Source of the DNA: Mesostigma viride
Taxonomy: Eukaryota; Streptophyta; Mesostigmatophyceae; Mesostigmatales; Mesostigmataceae
Reading direction: 5' to 3'
NCBI GenBank assembly: GCA_009746045.1
Contig: RPFO01000213.1
Coordinates: 4,482,661 to 4,542,660 of the forward strand
DNA length: 60,000 bases
The position numbers and the translations under genes are program-made. A model generated the notes under the pieces. It did not search any database, had not been told where the DNA came from, and worked only from the letters and a program-made list of their open reading frames with translations. Shown one piece after another: positions 32,371-44,800 of this stretch (position 1 is its first letter; each line of letters begins with the position of its first letter).

Positions 32371-32872
32371 TGCTTAATGGTTGGGGAATGATGCAGTCGA
32401 TATTTGTTTAAACTTTTGTGTAATTATTTTTTCTAATGAGATTAGCATAGTACTCTGTGGCATGCCTTTGCGCATGACACACAAGTACTTTTTTTTACTT
32501 ATGCAGGCCGGCTTCTGGGATTATATGTACTCTGCGCCCGCATGATAGACGAGGAGAAATGGGCTGCCGTCTGCGATAAGGACCTTCCTGTGGGGCATGC
32601 TCCTGTTTTCTCCCCACGGGCCCCGCGACCCATTGGTAGAAGGTGGAGCTGTTATTGCCCCTGAGGATAGCCGCTACACTACCGCCTCGATCGTCTGCCA
32701 TTACAGTAGAGGACATCTTATAGATGAGGATTATATCCCCCTCTAGTGACTATACGGTTGGGGCATGATGCAGTCGATATTTGTAACTTTCGTTAAATTC
32801 TTTTTCTAATGAGATTAGCATAGTACCCCGTGGCATGCCCATGCGCATGACACGCAAGTACTTACTTACTTA
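32119..32872 (+). repeat. Tandem duplication of the LINE 3' end
   Basis: About 32119-32500 is repeated at 32501-32872 with moderate divergence, including the GAGGAGAAATGGGCTGCC and CCGCTACACTACCGCCTCG segments and the TAATGAGATTAGCATAGTAC tail. Both copies end near ACAAGTACTT repeats. Confidence 0.85.
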
Positions 32873-33382
32873 TAGCTGCCTATAATATCTACAGGGAATT
32901 CATACACTGGCCACCAAAATAAGGCTCGTACAGTCTAGCCCTGGTACGTGAACGCCCACCTTGTACAATTGATGGGCTGAACCTGGAACTAGAAACCTGG
33001 CAAACTTCCTACATAACCTCCACCTTCTCAACCTTCATCTCAATAACTTGCACCCATTGGCCATCTTTCAAGAATGAGACATCAGCCCGTGGGGCGCGGA
33101 TGAAAGGTCACACGCTAAACAAGCTTGTGACTCTCCCGATGGCGGCACGTGAATGAATGAATGAGTGAATGAATGAATGAATGAATGAATGAATGAATGA
33201 ATGAATGAATGAATGAATGAATGAATGAATGAATGGGGCGGGGAAGTCCAACTGCCGCAGTCCACACCTTTAGACGACTCAATCATCGATCAGGAAGTCA
33301 TGAAATGAAAAGAAGGATCTCTCGGTACACAATCAACATCTGCGTCGGCCAGCCAACATTTGCGAAAATACCGCATCGTTGT
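32873..33382. other. Spacer downstream of the GH31 gene
   Basis: Between the LINE 3' end and the GH31 stop codon on the minus strand. It contains a (TGAA)n microsatellite and presumably the GH31 3' untranslated region. No clear AATAAA or TGTAA signal was found on the minus strand. Confidence 0.5.
33152..33235. repeat. (TGAA)n microsatellite
   Basis: About twenty near-perfect tetranucleotide units. Open frames through it are artefacts. Confidence 0.95.
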
Positions 33383-33591
33383 TCATGCCCTGAACAAGTA
33401 GGAATGCGAGACTGTCAAGGGTGATTCTGCGGTGACCGGGCGCTCCGGTGACCACAGCTCCAAGTTGCAGTGGGCCCTCGATCGGTCGCCATTTATAAGT
33501 TCCCAGTGGACATAGCACAGCTCTACCTGGGCGGGGTCAAAGTAGTTGATGATGCGGATGCTGCCATCGCCATCTTCCAGCGTCCACTCAC
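33383..33591 (-). CDS. HGL1: GH31 exon 24 (terminal)
   Basis: Encodes [22 protein letters not shown] and [18 protein letters not shown], then the stop. The end matches plant homologues (NLELWSEDRPVSKESPL). Confidence 0.95.
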
Positions 33592-36500
33592 CTGTTCCAA
33601 ACCACGACAATATTCCATGCACTATTACCATCCAGCGTCAACCTTCCGCAGCGAGAGCCTTGACATTCTCAGTATCATGCAGAGATATGCCAGCAGCTGC
33701 CCCAGGAAAATCACAAGGGAAGAGCTAGCGCACACATACAGTATCAAAGTATGAGTCCTACTCATACTTACTAGAAGGGGCTGCACTCAAAAGAATGCAT
33801 TCTCTCCTTGGGCCACGGCAAGTGCGCATGCATGCCGGGAATCTATAAGGCTGTGCAGTGCCACCATTTGCGATGCATCCCGATCCCGATCCCAATAAAC
33901 ATCACCTTGAAGTGGCTCCATTCAGGCCAGGCACCACAACAAAAAAAGCAGTGCACTGGTTCTAGCCCACACTGGCTCTCATGCGGCAGTTCCAGGTGCT
34001 TGAACTGCCTCTGCCCACTAAAGAAAGGCAGGCAGTTTGAATTGGTTGCCTTTTAAGACTCAAGTAGGTCTCCACCCTTGAGTTTCTTTTCACCACAAAC
34101 ATAAAGGGGGGGGGGGGGGGGGGGGGGGGGTATTTAGGTACCAAATGCCGAAGTATGCCCAAGGAAGATGTAGAGGCCCAAGTATGCCCAAGGTGCCAGA
34201 TACCGACCGAAGTATGCCCAAGGAACACACTGCCTGCGCATCACCCTGCCCGTACGCCCCCTAGGCATGCCATGCTTCTTTTCAAATCGTTACTTTTTCA
34301 CGAGTTTGGGACAGGGAATTGTGTGCGCCACTGAACTTGCTGCAGGCAAACGTGCTTTAGAAACTGGAAAATGCTGTCCGCAATCAATGTGGGCCCTGCA
34401 TGCCACTGAAGCTGCGGCAGGGAAACTTGCTTTGGAAACTATCAGGTAAGTATTTCCCACAGTCCACTCACCGTCCGGCTTCTCTCCTTCGGACAAGATG
34501 ATATTGCCTTCCTCCAGGCGTGACACCCTGGCGTTGCCGCCCTGGGTGTTAAAACGCACGCACGCGCGCTCCGGGTCGTTGAGCTTGAAGGACGGGTGGA
34601 CGCGCAGGCGCACGGGGCTGAAGGACAGGGTATAAAACAAGAATTTGATAGTAAGCACATGGCCACATAGTAAGCACATAACCAGACAGTAAGCACAAAA
34701 CCAGATAGTACGCACAGAAGCAGATAGTAGGCACAGAACCAGATAGTACGCAGGACCACGAGCGCGAAGCAGAAGGGGTAAGCATATCGCATATAACAGC
34801 ACAAGGGAGGGCGTGAAGCAGGATACTGGACATAAAGTTGTGTAAGTAAATAGCCCACAAACCCTTTGGTACAACCCGCAATCATCCTTGCAACCAGTCA
34901 AGAGCTTCCAACCTGACGAAACAGATCGCTCGCACAGCGCTTCCACTCACAGACAGCCAGAGCGCACCCACAGATACGCACGCTCACACAAACCATCAGC
35001 ACACACCGATGCACGCACTCACACAAGCCATCAGCACACACACACAGATGCACACACTCACACAAACTATCAGCGCACACATCTCCACCCCCCCCCAAAA
35101 GAAAACAAAATCTCTACAGCGGGACACTGACCGCGATGCCCCTCCCCCCTCCACAGAACGCCCAAGAATCGACGAGTGGATGCTCAGGTGCGGTGCGTGT
35201 GGTTGCTTTGCGCCCTCGGCCACATCCGCCCCGGTACCGACTTCTACCACCCGGCTCATGACCAGGCCCCCCTCGAGCTCGCCCTCCATCTCCAACAGCT
35301 CGCTCGCGCCGTCGACCCTCTCGTGGCTGGGGGTTAACGAGGTTGGGCATGAGGGGTTATGAGACAGAGGAGGTAAGAGAGGGCAGGTTAGCGCGGTTTG
35401 AAGGGGAAAAGAGGAGGCAACTGGGGGGGAAGAGAAGATGTGCGAAAGACGGACTGAACGGGGCACGAGAGGGGGGCAAGCCAGAGGGTGAGCGCTGTTC
35501 TTGGAACTTTGGGCCCTGTTGTATTTCGAACGCAGGAGGGTGGGTGAGCACTCTTTGTAATGGCAAGCAAGAGGCCAAAGGGTGGGCGAAACGTTGGATA
35601 GAAGGGCTGGAGAAGAGGGGGGGCCAGAAGAGGAACAAAACAAACAGTGGGCACCATATCGGGGGAAGAGAGGGTTTGTGGGCACGCTCTTGGAGGGTAG
35701 ACGGTGGGCACAGTTGGGGGGGAGAGAGGGTGGGTGAGCATGGCGTCGAGGGCAGGAGGGTGGGCAAAAGGGTAGGCAAAAGGGTGGGCACCCTACGATT
35801 ACGGTTCCAGCACGCATGATGTGGGCACACTCCCTTGGGTGTTACATCTTGCCATAAAACACGTGTAAAAAAAGACGCCATGCTCGGCAGTTCGGCGTGC
35901 ATTCAATTACTGAGGTTATGATATGCGCGAAGATTTTCAGAGCCGGGAGGTCCATGGAGCAAAGAGTGGTACCGACACGTGCACCCGACATGGTGGTTAT
36001 CTACACAAGTACACATGGACACAAGGACCATGCCAGATCCATGTGGTGGGGTGTTGGAGTTTGAGACAGCGATGCTGTTCAAATGCACATCTGTTTGAGA
36101 ATCCTCCAGGTCACGTGTCGGCCCAAGTGTGTGGTCTGGTGGGGCACCAAGTGGCCGTGCATTGCTTTGTAGCACATGCTCTCCCTGCGAAACCATGAGA
36201 AGATATCATTAAGATCAGTGGACCTTTACCCCAATAAGGAGAGGCCGGGACCCTACCAAACTGTGATGGCATTTTTTGCATTGACCTTACATTGTATTGC
36301 AGTTCTTCACTGGCTCTCTTTAAATAATGTCTATTGATTGTAACAAGAGTATCTCAGGCCCATAGCCCATGGATCAACATTCGGACAAGAAACAAGACAT
36401 TCAATACAACAGGCGTGCACACCACCTCTAACAACACACATAGGGTCCCCCTTCTCTCCCCCCTTCTCCCCCCACCAGTTGCCCCCTCCTCCTCCTCTCC

Positions 36501-39500
36501 CCTCCCCTCCCCTTCCCTCCCCTCCCCCCCTTCTCCTGCCCCCCCCTATGCTTCCCCCCTATGCTTCCCCCCTTTGCTCTCCCCCTTTGTTTCCCCCTTT
36601 GCTTCCCCCCTTTGCTCCCCCCCCTTTGCTCCCCCCCTTTGCTTCCCCCCTCTGTGCTTACCGGATGACCCTGTAGCTTTCGGCGCAACCGGCGGACCGA
36701 TACTCGGACGAGCTGTACTCCTCGTAGCCCCCCAGCGCGTCCGGTTGCGCGCCCAATAGGTCCCGCCCTGGATACGGCAGTATGGGGTATGGGGAATTGG
36801 GGGTATGGGGTATGGGGGTATGGGGTATGGGGTATGGGGTATGGGGTATGGGGTATGGGGTATGGGGTATGGGGTATGGGGTATGGGGTATGGGGTATGG
36901 GGTATGGGGTATGGGGTATGGGGTGGGGGGTATGGGGTATGTGGATCCAAACAATTCACAGCGGGCGCAGGCACAGCGAACGCGCGGATGGATAGGCAAG
37001 AATGTCTTCTCGTCAGCAACGGGCTGGAGGTGCCAAGACCACTGGGCATGAGACATAAGCCATAGGTCCACCCACTGGGACAAGCCGTACGTCTCCATCA
37101 CGTCCTCCGCCTGCCCAACCTAGGCTTCCGTCCTGGGGTCGGACTATAAACATAGTTCTAAATATTGTGCAGATGCCTGTGCACATGAGCTCCCGATTGT
37201 TCAGGCACGTGGAAAGCTAGAGCATTTGCCGATCTGTACCGCAGCCTGCACTACAGTACTACTGTATAGTGCACCGCCCTGCGCTCACGTGCCTATCATG
37301 GAATTTTCTACAGTGGAATTTTCCATCATGGAATTTTCTATCATGGAATTTTCTATGGTTTACTAAGCCTCACCCGCCGTTATCTCAACGCTCACCAATA
37401 GTGTGAATTAGGCTCTCTTCCCCATCTTTAACAGTCACCTTATTCCTAATAAAATATAGTGCCGTAATGAGTTTTACTGTAGATGCTCACTTGATTAGCA
37501 AACTCTCTTACACAACAACATCACGACCCCCCCCCCTAAAGAAATCATGGTAGACTCAACTGTAAAAATGACGTCTTGTAACCTGAAAAACAACAATGCT
37601 CACCGATCTTGTACATAAGCCTTCTCCAGATTCATCCCCCTGTACGTGGTTTCCAATTCACCCATTCCCATCCACGCAAGCCATGTCAAGACCTGCCACG
37701 CTCACCGATTTTATAATAGTGCAGCGCGTAGAGCCGCCCACCCCGCGAGACGCTGACCGACGCCCGCACGTCCAAGCAGCTGAGGTTCAGCGTCTCCGGT
37801 TGCGCGTCGGCGCCGCTGGTGGCAAAGCGGTCCTGGATCGGGTCCTTGGCGTAATCCTCTGTGGAGGGGGGGAGAAGGGTGATGGTGGGAACAAGTCCCA
37901 ATCAAACCAACTTCTAAAGGGTCATTGGTGTACTCCTCTGCGTGAGCAGATGCAGTGAAGAGGGGATCGATGGAATTATAAGAGAATAAAGGGCATCGAA
38001 GGTACGTGGCGTACTCCTCTGCGGGGAGGGTGGTGGGTGGTGGGTGGTGGGTGGCGGGTGGCGGGTGGTGGGTGGTGGGTGGTGGGTGGTGGATGGTGGA
38101 TGGTGGATGATGGATGGTGGATGGTGGATGGTGGATGGTGGATGGTGGATGGTGGATGGTGGATGGTGGATGGTGGATGGTGGATGGTGGATGGTGGATG
38201 GTGGATGGTGGATGGTGGATGGTGGATGGTAGTAGGAAGCCACACTTAAATTTAAACCAAACTAAAAGGGTCCTTGGGGTAATCCTCTGGGGGTGGGGTG
38301 GGGGGAAATCAGGGGAAAAGGGGGGAATAAGCAAATAGGGGAATAAAAAAACTAGGGGACGAAGGGAATCAGGGGAAAAAAGAATCAAAGATACAGCAAT
38401 TTAAGGGAGTGAGGGAATAAAGGGTAGTCACATGGGAATAAGGTGGATTGTCTCTCACGTGTCAAGGACAGCGTGGCCTTCAAGGACATGGGAGAACTCA
38501 CAAGGAGACCCATCGTAAGACGACAGTGCGTGTATGTGCAGCTGCACATGTGCACCTCTCACACACTCTGGCTCTGCTCCGCCCGCGCTCCCTCCCCCCC
38601 CCCCCCCCCCTCCCCCTCCCCTGCCCCCCCGGCCCTCCGGCCGATAAGTTATCCATCCCTACCTGCTGTATGTGCACATTTTCAAAGGAGTACATGGTTG
38701 CTACACAGGGTCATTTTCTGGTCCTGGTCATCCACATAATCGTATCATCAGTCACAATATACTATTCAAATCAGCATGCCATCTGTCACAATATACGAGT
38801 AGTATTTAAATAATCTTATTATCTGTCACGATATACTATTTAAATCATCGTAACATCCGCGTCATGAACATTCCTATAGTAAGCGGGTAACCTGCAAGGT
38901 GCGCCATGCACATGCACATCACTAGGGTACCTGCGACCTGCGCCTCATGTTGCCGGCCTTCTTCCCTCAGCCGCTCCGCCTCCGCCTCATCCACCGTCAC
39001 ATCCACGTCCTGCCCATCGCGACCCACCGCGTCCACCTGTCACGCACACAGCCATGTGCACGTGCAGTCAAAGGAAGGCATGCAGTGACGAGCACGTGCA
39101 GTCGAGGTTATGCAGTGATGTATACGTGCAGTCGAGGTTATGCAGTGATACGTGCGTGCAGTCGAGGAGGGTGTTACATTACAGCAGGGCACTCACATCA
39201 GGGCACGTATACGAGGGCATTTCCACCACAGCACATATAAGAGGGTGCCTCCACCAGGGCATTTGCAGCAGTGCTGACGCTCATGGGGTTATCCATAAGC
39301 CATGGTCCACTATTTCCGAGGCCACACAAAGGGGAGACGTCTCACAGATTGGAGCGTTGGACTCCATGGGATTAGCACGGAAGGGGTCAGCCCTATACTT
39401 TTATCTTAAGGTAGGTTATCTTAAAGTCGGTTCCCCCCTGTAGGACATTCTGAACTTTCAGTGCCCAATGGCACTACGCAGTTCCAGGATGCGATGCGGT

Positions 39501-41826
39501 TTTATAGATTAAGACACGACCTGGTGTGCGCAAGCCTCACGAGCGTCACGAAAAGATCGAAACTCTGCGCACGATGCTAACGCGTGGTGTTTGTGACCAA
39601 CGACATCAATGTAGGTGACAGCCGCGGGCCAACGGAGATGTGTAAATAAGTACGCCCCTGGGTCCAACACATGACATACCTTTCAGAACTGGGCACATAT
39701 GGCCCACATGTGCCCCTCCATACAGCAAAATGCACACCCTCTTCTCCTTGTCCTGTGTGCAATTAGTACAGGGCACAGGTCCGTCCATACGCTAGTTCAA
39801 GGGACACGCCTCGCGGTCGCCTGTTTCGTGCGGAAGCAATTAACGTGAAAATACAACCGATATTGCCAACAGCCAACGTCACCAAACAGCACCCTGGAGG
39901 GTGGTCACAACAGCTTGCGCACGCGCCAGCATCGCCGAGCACGTACGTAAGCGTTGTCTCCTAACAGCAGGCGCACGCGCAACGCCCGATCCGGCCGCGG
40001 CATAGCCCCTTGGCTTCTCACCACCTGGAAGGCAGGCCAGGGGGGGCAGGATCGTGAGGACGCCGGGGCAAGCAGATGCCAAGACAGACACGCAGGGTTC
40101 AAAACCTGCCCCTGTCAGGATACGCATGAATGAACTGCCAAAATCTGAAGTGAATGATGACCTGCTAAATATAACACGGATAATTACCTTCTAAATATAA
40201 CATGGATGAATAGATACGACGCAACTCTGGAAGATAATATGCCGCTATGATGATATAAATATACAGAGGATAGCGGCATGATGAGCGGGTTCTACACGGG
40301 GAATGGTATGTTTCATACAAGGAGCGATTGGGCAAGATTCAGCGGGCAGTGGCAGGGAACAGAATGGAAACAAGGGCACCACGCATCGAAGGGGTGGGCA
40401 AGCCTTGAGAGGAAATGTATGGCCAAACTCTTCGAAATGGGGCGGTCATCTAATACACAAGGCAGCCACACCAGGCGCGATGGTTCCCTACTCGTCCAGG
40501 ATCAACAAGAGCACACACACATTTTGTGAAACGAGAACAAGCATCCTCACTTCTTCAACCGCATTCCTACAAAAATAATGCAGTGTAGAGTTGGAGAGAG
40601 ACCTCCCCCCCCTTCCCTTTCCCCGCCGCCTGTGAAGGGCACTTGAAGCCCAGCTTGAAAATATTGGCAGTCATACTTCCAACACATCACATCAATCTGG
40701 CTGCCAACGCCATAAAACAACCCTACCTGAACCCCTTCCTAACCCCTGCATACATCATCAAACCAGGCTGAGGTTCTACCCATGAGCACTAAAAGTACCC
40801 GCTCACCTTCACGCGGAATGTTGTATGGGAACGGTTGCCTGTGCCTGTCTTTGTGCCCGGCTCCTTCGGGTGTGGCAGCCTCTCGCAGGTGTACTTCGTG
40901 AGTAGGAACTGCTGCGAGTCCTCATACTCGTACCCGTCACCCGTGTCCTCGTAAAGCTTGCCTTCCGCGGCACCTGCGTATGCCCACGTAGCCGTTGCCA
41001 ATGCAGCCATTGCCCACGCAGCCATTGCCCACCCAGCCATCGCCCACGCAGTCAATGCTCACGCAGTCATTGCCCACGCAGTCATGGCCCACGCAGCCAG
41101 AGCCCATGTGAGCGAAGAGTACCAAACTGCAACGCCGACCACCCAAGATGATGAGGCTGTGAGCGCAACTATAGCTTAGCGTATGAAGTATTATTTGCAC
41201 ATTGGCCCAAGTACCCCAGGTAGGGGGAGCAATAGCTAGGGTGAGCAATAACTACGTGAGCAACAGCTACATCACGCGGCAACAACTGACCAGAGGCATC
41301 GGGGTAGACGAGCAGGGTTAACGGGTCCAGCGGTGCCTGGTGGGAGAACTGCATGGGTGGCCCCGTGGGGATAATGCTGCCCTCCTTGAGGAATAGAAGC
41401 GGCAGCTCCTGCGGTGGTGGTGGGTCCCATGCCCCCCCAAAGGAAAACATGAAGGCACGATTACGAGAATGAGTGTGCACGTAAGCATGAAGTGATAACG
41501 ATGCGGACAGGTTATGCGAGTGGTGCGGAAGAGGGAGGCAGAGGAGCATGAAAAGCATTCCGTGGGTGGAGGAGAAGATGGGCAGACAAGTTAAACGTTG
41601 TTGGGTATGAACCTTGGTGGGCACACAGCTACAAGCAGGAGTTTGCAACAAAGCACGAACAGAAGAGGAGGGATGTGTATGCTGATACAGGCTTAGAGAA
41701 AGAAAAATACCAACAAAGAAGCAGGGAAATGGACAAGGTGCGTGGAGGGGAGGGAGAACATGAGGAGCGCGCGCCGCGCCAGCGACTGAGCATCCCAGAG
41801 AGAGGAGGGTGGGGGTGGGGGAGAGG

Positions 41827-41882
<56 letters not shown>

Positions 41883-44800
41883 ACAGTGCCATTCACTTCA
41901 CAATGATAGGAGCAGGTAAGGAAGTCAAGAAGATTTTTGCAGGCACTGTCTACTGGGCTGATAAACAGATTCACCAGATTTTGCCTAGGGTTGAATAAAC
42001 AAATCCGCCTTAGGTCACCTACCGGGTGGAAGTCGTCAAAGTGGAAGCGCGCCCACCGGCCCGATGCCAGCTGGCGCTTGTCGGTGGTGGACTGAAACCG
42101 CTGCAGCGCGGTGGCCGACTTGTCCACGCTGCGGGCGTGAGAACAAGAGGATGCCGAGGCAGCCCAAGTATCGCGCGGGGTCACACAGTGGCAGACCCGG
42201 ACAGCGTGCGACCATGGGACCAACAAGATATTATACTAGTGTACGGCCCAGTTGCACACGACCCTGGTCCTAGTATACACTGAGTGGCGTTTGTAAGACC
42301 CAGGTACACGCTTCACATCCACTCAGCCCTGTGTATGTACATATACATACAGGTATGTAGATGGCACGTGATAACACCCCATGGGGATCCGCCGTGCATG
42401 CTATGAAGGTCTGAGGCCCTTGCGGGCGTCCCAGAATGGGGTGTCCACATTCATGGCCAACAAATCTCTAAAGAGAAAAAGAAGAAGGCGTCGACTACAG
42501 AAGGTGAGAAAGGTGAAGGGGGTGGTGTGGTAGAAAAGGTGAGGAAACCGGCATGAACTTGGAACCGGTGTAGCTTGCCGTATTTGAGCCACAAAATTAT
42601 AGTCGTAGAAAAACAACTGCATCAGTGCTTGCACAGATGCACACATTATATTGATGCCATGTGGCGCACTGACCTGCACAGGACTGCCAGGTTGCCCAAT
42701 AGGAACGCATCGTCCACATCGCGCAGGGACGTGTCCGCAGGATCTGTCGCGAACATTTACATGGGAAGACAGCATGCGCGCTACTACTGTGGGTTTGTGT
42801 ACATTAATATGCTTACTAGAGCACTTCTGTGGAAGTAGAAAAGGGCCCTGAGAGAGGGCTGCCAGGTACCCAGATGCGAGGACACACGAGCAAGCAGCCA
42901 GGCACGTACACTATCCTAGAAACGTGCATCATCCTAGATCCACGTGCATGACCCAGAAACGTCACTTAATCTTAGGGGGAGAGTCTTCAAGGCAGGCATG
43001 TGCGAAAATGTTTTGGAAATGACTTTCCGGCCACCATGAAGCTGCGGTAATCACATCCGATAAAATTCGACAGGTCTATGCCCTTGAAGAGATGGCCATG
43101 CAGAGGACAGACGCATGGAATAGAGCACCGCAGAACTTAAGCACATTTTCCTGCCAACACGTGCGGAGGGCGCCGCCCCCCTCCCACGTCAGCCATCTGA
43201 CCCAGCAATAAGCCCAGGTTATTTCTTGGTAACGAGATAGCAAACTTCAAGCAACGCTCGCACCATGTCGATAGATAAGACACCGAAGCTGGCTCTCACA
43301 AACTGGGAATCGACACCAACCAGCGGACATGGGATGGCGTACGCAGTGTGCACAGACATGCCATCTGCATCTCCAGAACATGGGCTGATGTTCTGGTGAT
43401 TACAATCGCAGTTTGCAGATTACAAGAATGAGACAGAAAGACTATCGCATCATAGCAAGTTGCCGACCACGGACGAAGATCATGGGTTGGTGCACGCATT
43501 TTGCACAATGACGCCCGAGATCTCTAAAAATAAACACAAGGGGCAACCCCAGCGAAGAGTACAGGTTGTTCCACGCAGCCAGAAACAATTGAGAAATTTT
43601 AACCATAGTCCGATGGGGTACCCACCCGCAAAGAACATGGGCGTGAGCACCGGCAGCCCCGAGATATGTGCCCGATAAAAGAGCGAGTAGATGTGCGGCA
43701 GCAGCAGGTAGCGCCGCATGATGGCCGCACGCGCGACCGCCTCCGTCTGGACAGGCAAAGGTCAAGCAAAAGCAAGCGACAGCAAGTGAAACCACGCAAA
43801 GGCAAGCGAAGGGCTTAAGGGAGCCTTCTAGGGTGCTAGTCTTCCAAGCAGGCCCCAGGGAGGATCCATATGCCCGGCTAGCAACCAACGTCGCCTTCGT
43901 CTGTCTTCACATGGATCAAAGTAAAACACATTGCAAAACATGACATGACATGGATGAGAGGTCACGGACCGCAAATGCTCATGCAAATGGTGAGGGTGGA
44001 TGTCCTAGTCAACTTAACATCAGCTAGTCTACACCAGCACGCCGCTTTGATGTTACAACTTATGAAGAAAAAAAAACTTGTAACTTAAAACTTGATATTA
44101 TAGAGGTTTGTCAATTAGTAGATAAGGCCGCTGAGCAAATTTTTTCTAAAAAAAGAATCATTACTTCAAAAGTGGTAGAAGCTACTCTCATGTTACCTGT
44201 AGAGACTGAGAAATCTCCTTGCAGATTTCCGATTCTTGTAAAATCCTCGCAAGAATAATACGTTAAACAGCTAGACCACGCAAGCTAGATCACGCCAGCT
44301 AGACCACGCCAGCTAGACTACGCACGCTAGATCACGCCAGCTAGTCTGAGCCCGTTGATCTCTACATGCTGATGAAACATAACGCTGCATTCGCCCCCCC
44401 TCCCTTCCCGTCGCCCTCCCCCCCCCTTGTGCCACTAAACCCTACTCGGCTCCAACCCCGCCCTCACCTTTGGCCCCCCCAGCCCCCCCCACGCCACCCG
44501 ATCCTACTCCGCCCCCCACCCGGCCTCCCACCCGCCCCCACCTTCTCTCCAAACGTCCACGGCTCCTGCCGCGCGCTCCCCTTCTCCGTGTGCGTGCGCG
44601 AGAAGGGCAGGAGCGCCCCGAGACCGATCCAGCGCGCGAACAGCAAGGCCTCGCAGTTGCCCGCAAAACCGCCAATGTCGGGGCCCGTGAACGGCTGGCC
44701 GCTAATGCCCTGCACACAGGAGCATAGGATGAACCAAGGGGAATAGGGGGCACCGGTGCACAGAGAGCCAAGTAGACACCCAGTTACTCAGAGAATGAAG

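Larger units (their letters stand above)
29881..32500 (+). mobile_element. LINE copy 2: 5'-truncated non-LTR retrotransposon
   Basis: A plus-strand non-LTR element with a reverse transcriptase but no endonuclease domain visible upstream, so probably 5'-truncated. Coding blocks at 29972-30967, 30931-31450, 31451-31850 and 32029-32370 are in different frames. Related fragments occur at 9311-9513, 26952-28245 and 29540-29880, so the family has been active here. The clade resembles RTE-like elements, assigned only from motif wording. Confidence 0.85.

Noticed and set aside
35343-35902. Long overlapping frames of 150-180 codons on both strands
   Set aside because: Low-complexity, G- or C-rich intron sequence between GH31 exons 21 and 22; no conservation with the family and no domain.
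36781-36940. Possible internal telomeric repeat
   Set aside because: The unit GGGGTAT does not match known plant or algal telomere units (TTTAGGG, TTTTAGGG), and it lies inside an intron.
36546-37101. Frames with Pro-Ile-Pro-His-Thr-Pro-Tyr repeats on minus and Met-Gly-Tyr-Gly-Val-Trp repeats on plus
   Set aside because: Produced by reading through a heptamer microsatellite in an intron; both strands are open in several frames.
37711-38388. A 225-codon frame of His/Pro/Ser/Thr repeats
   Set aside because: Translation of the GGTGGAT array in GH31 intron 19 fused to exon 20 in the wrong frame.
41629-42226. Leu/Ser-repeat frames around the GA microsatellite
   Set aside because: Created by the dinucleotide repeat; only 42023-42128 belongs to a real exon.
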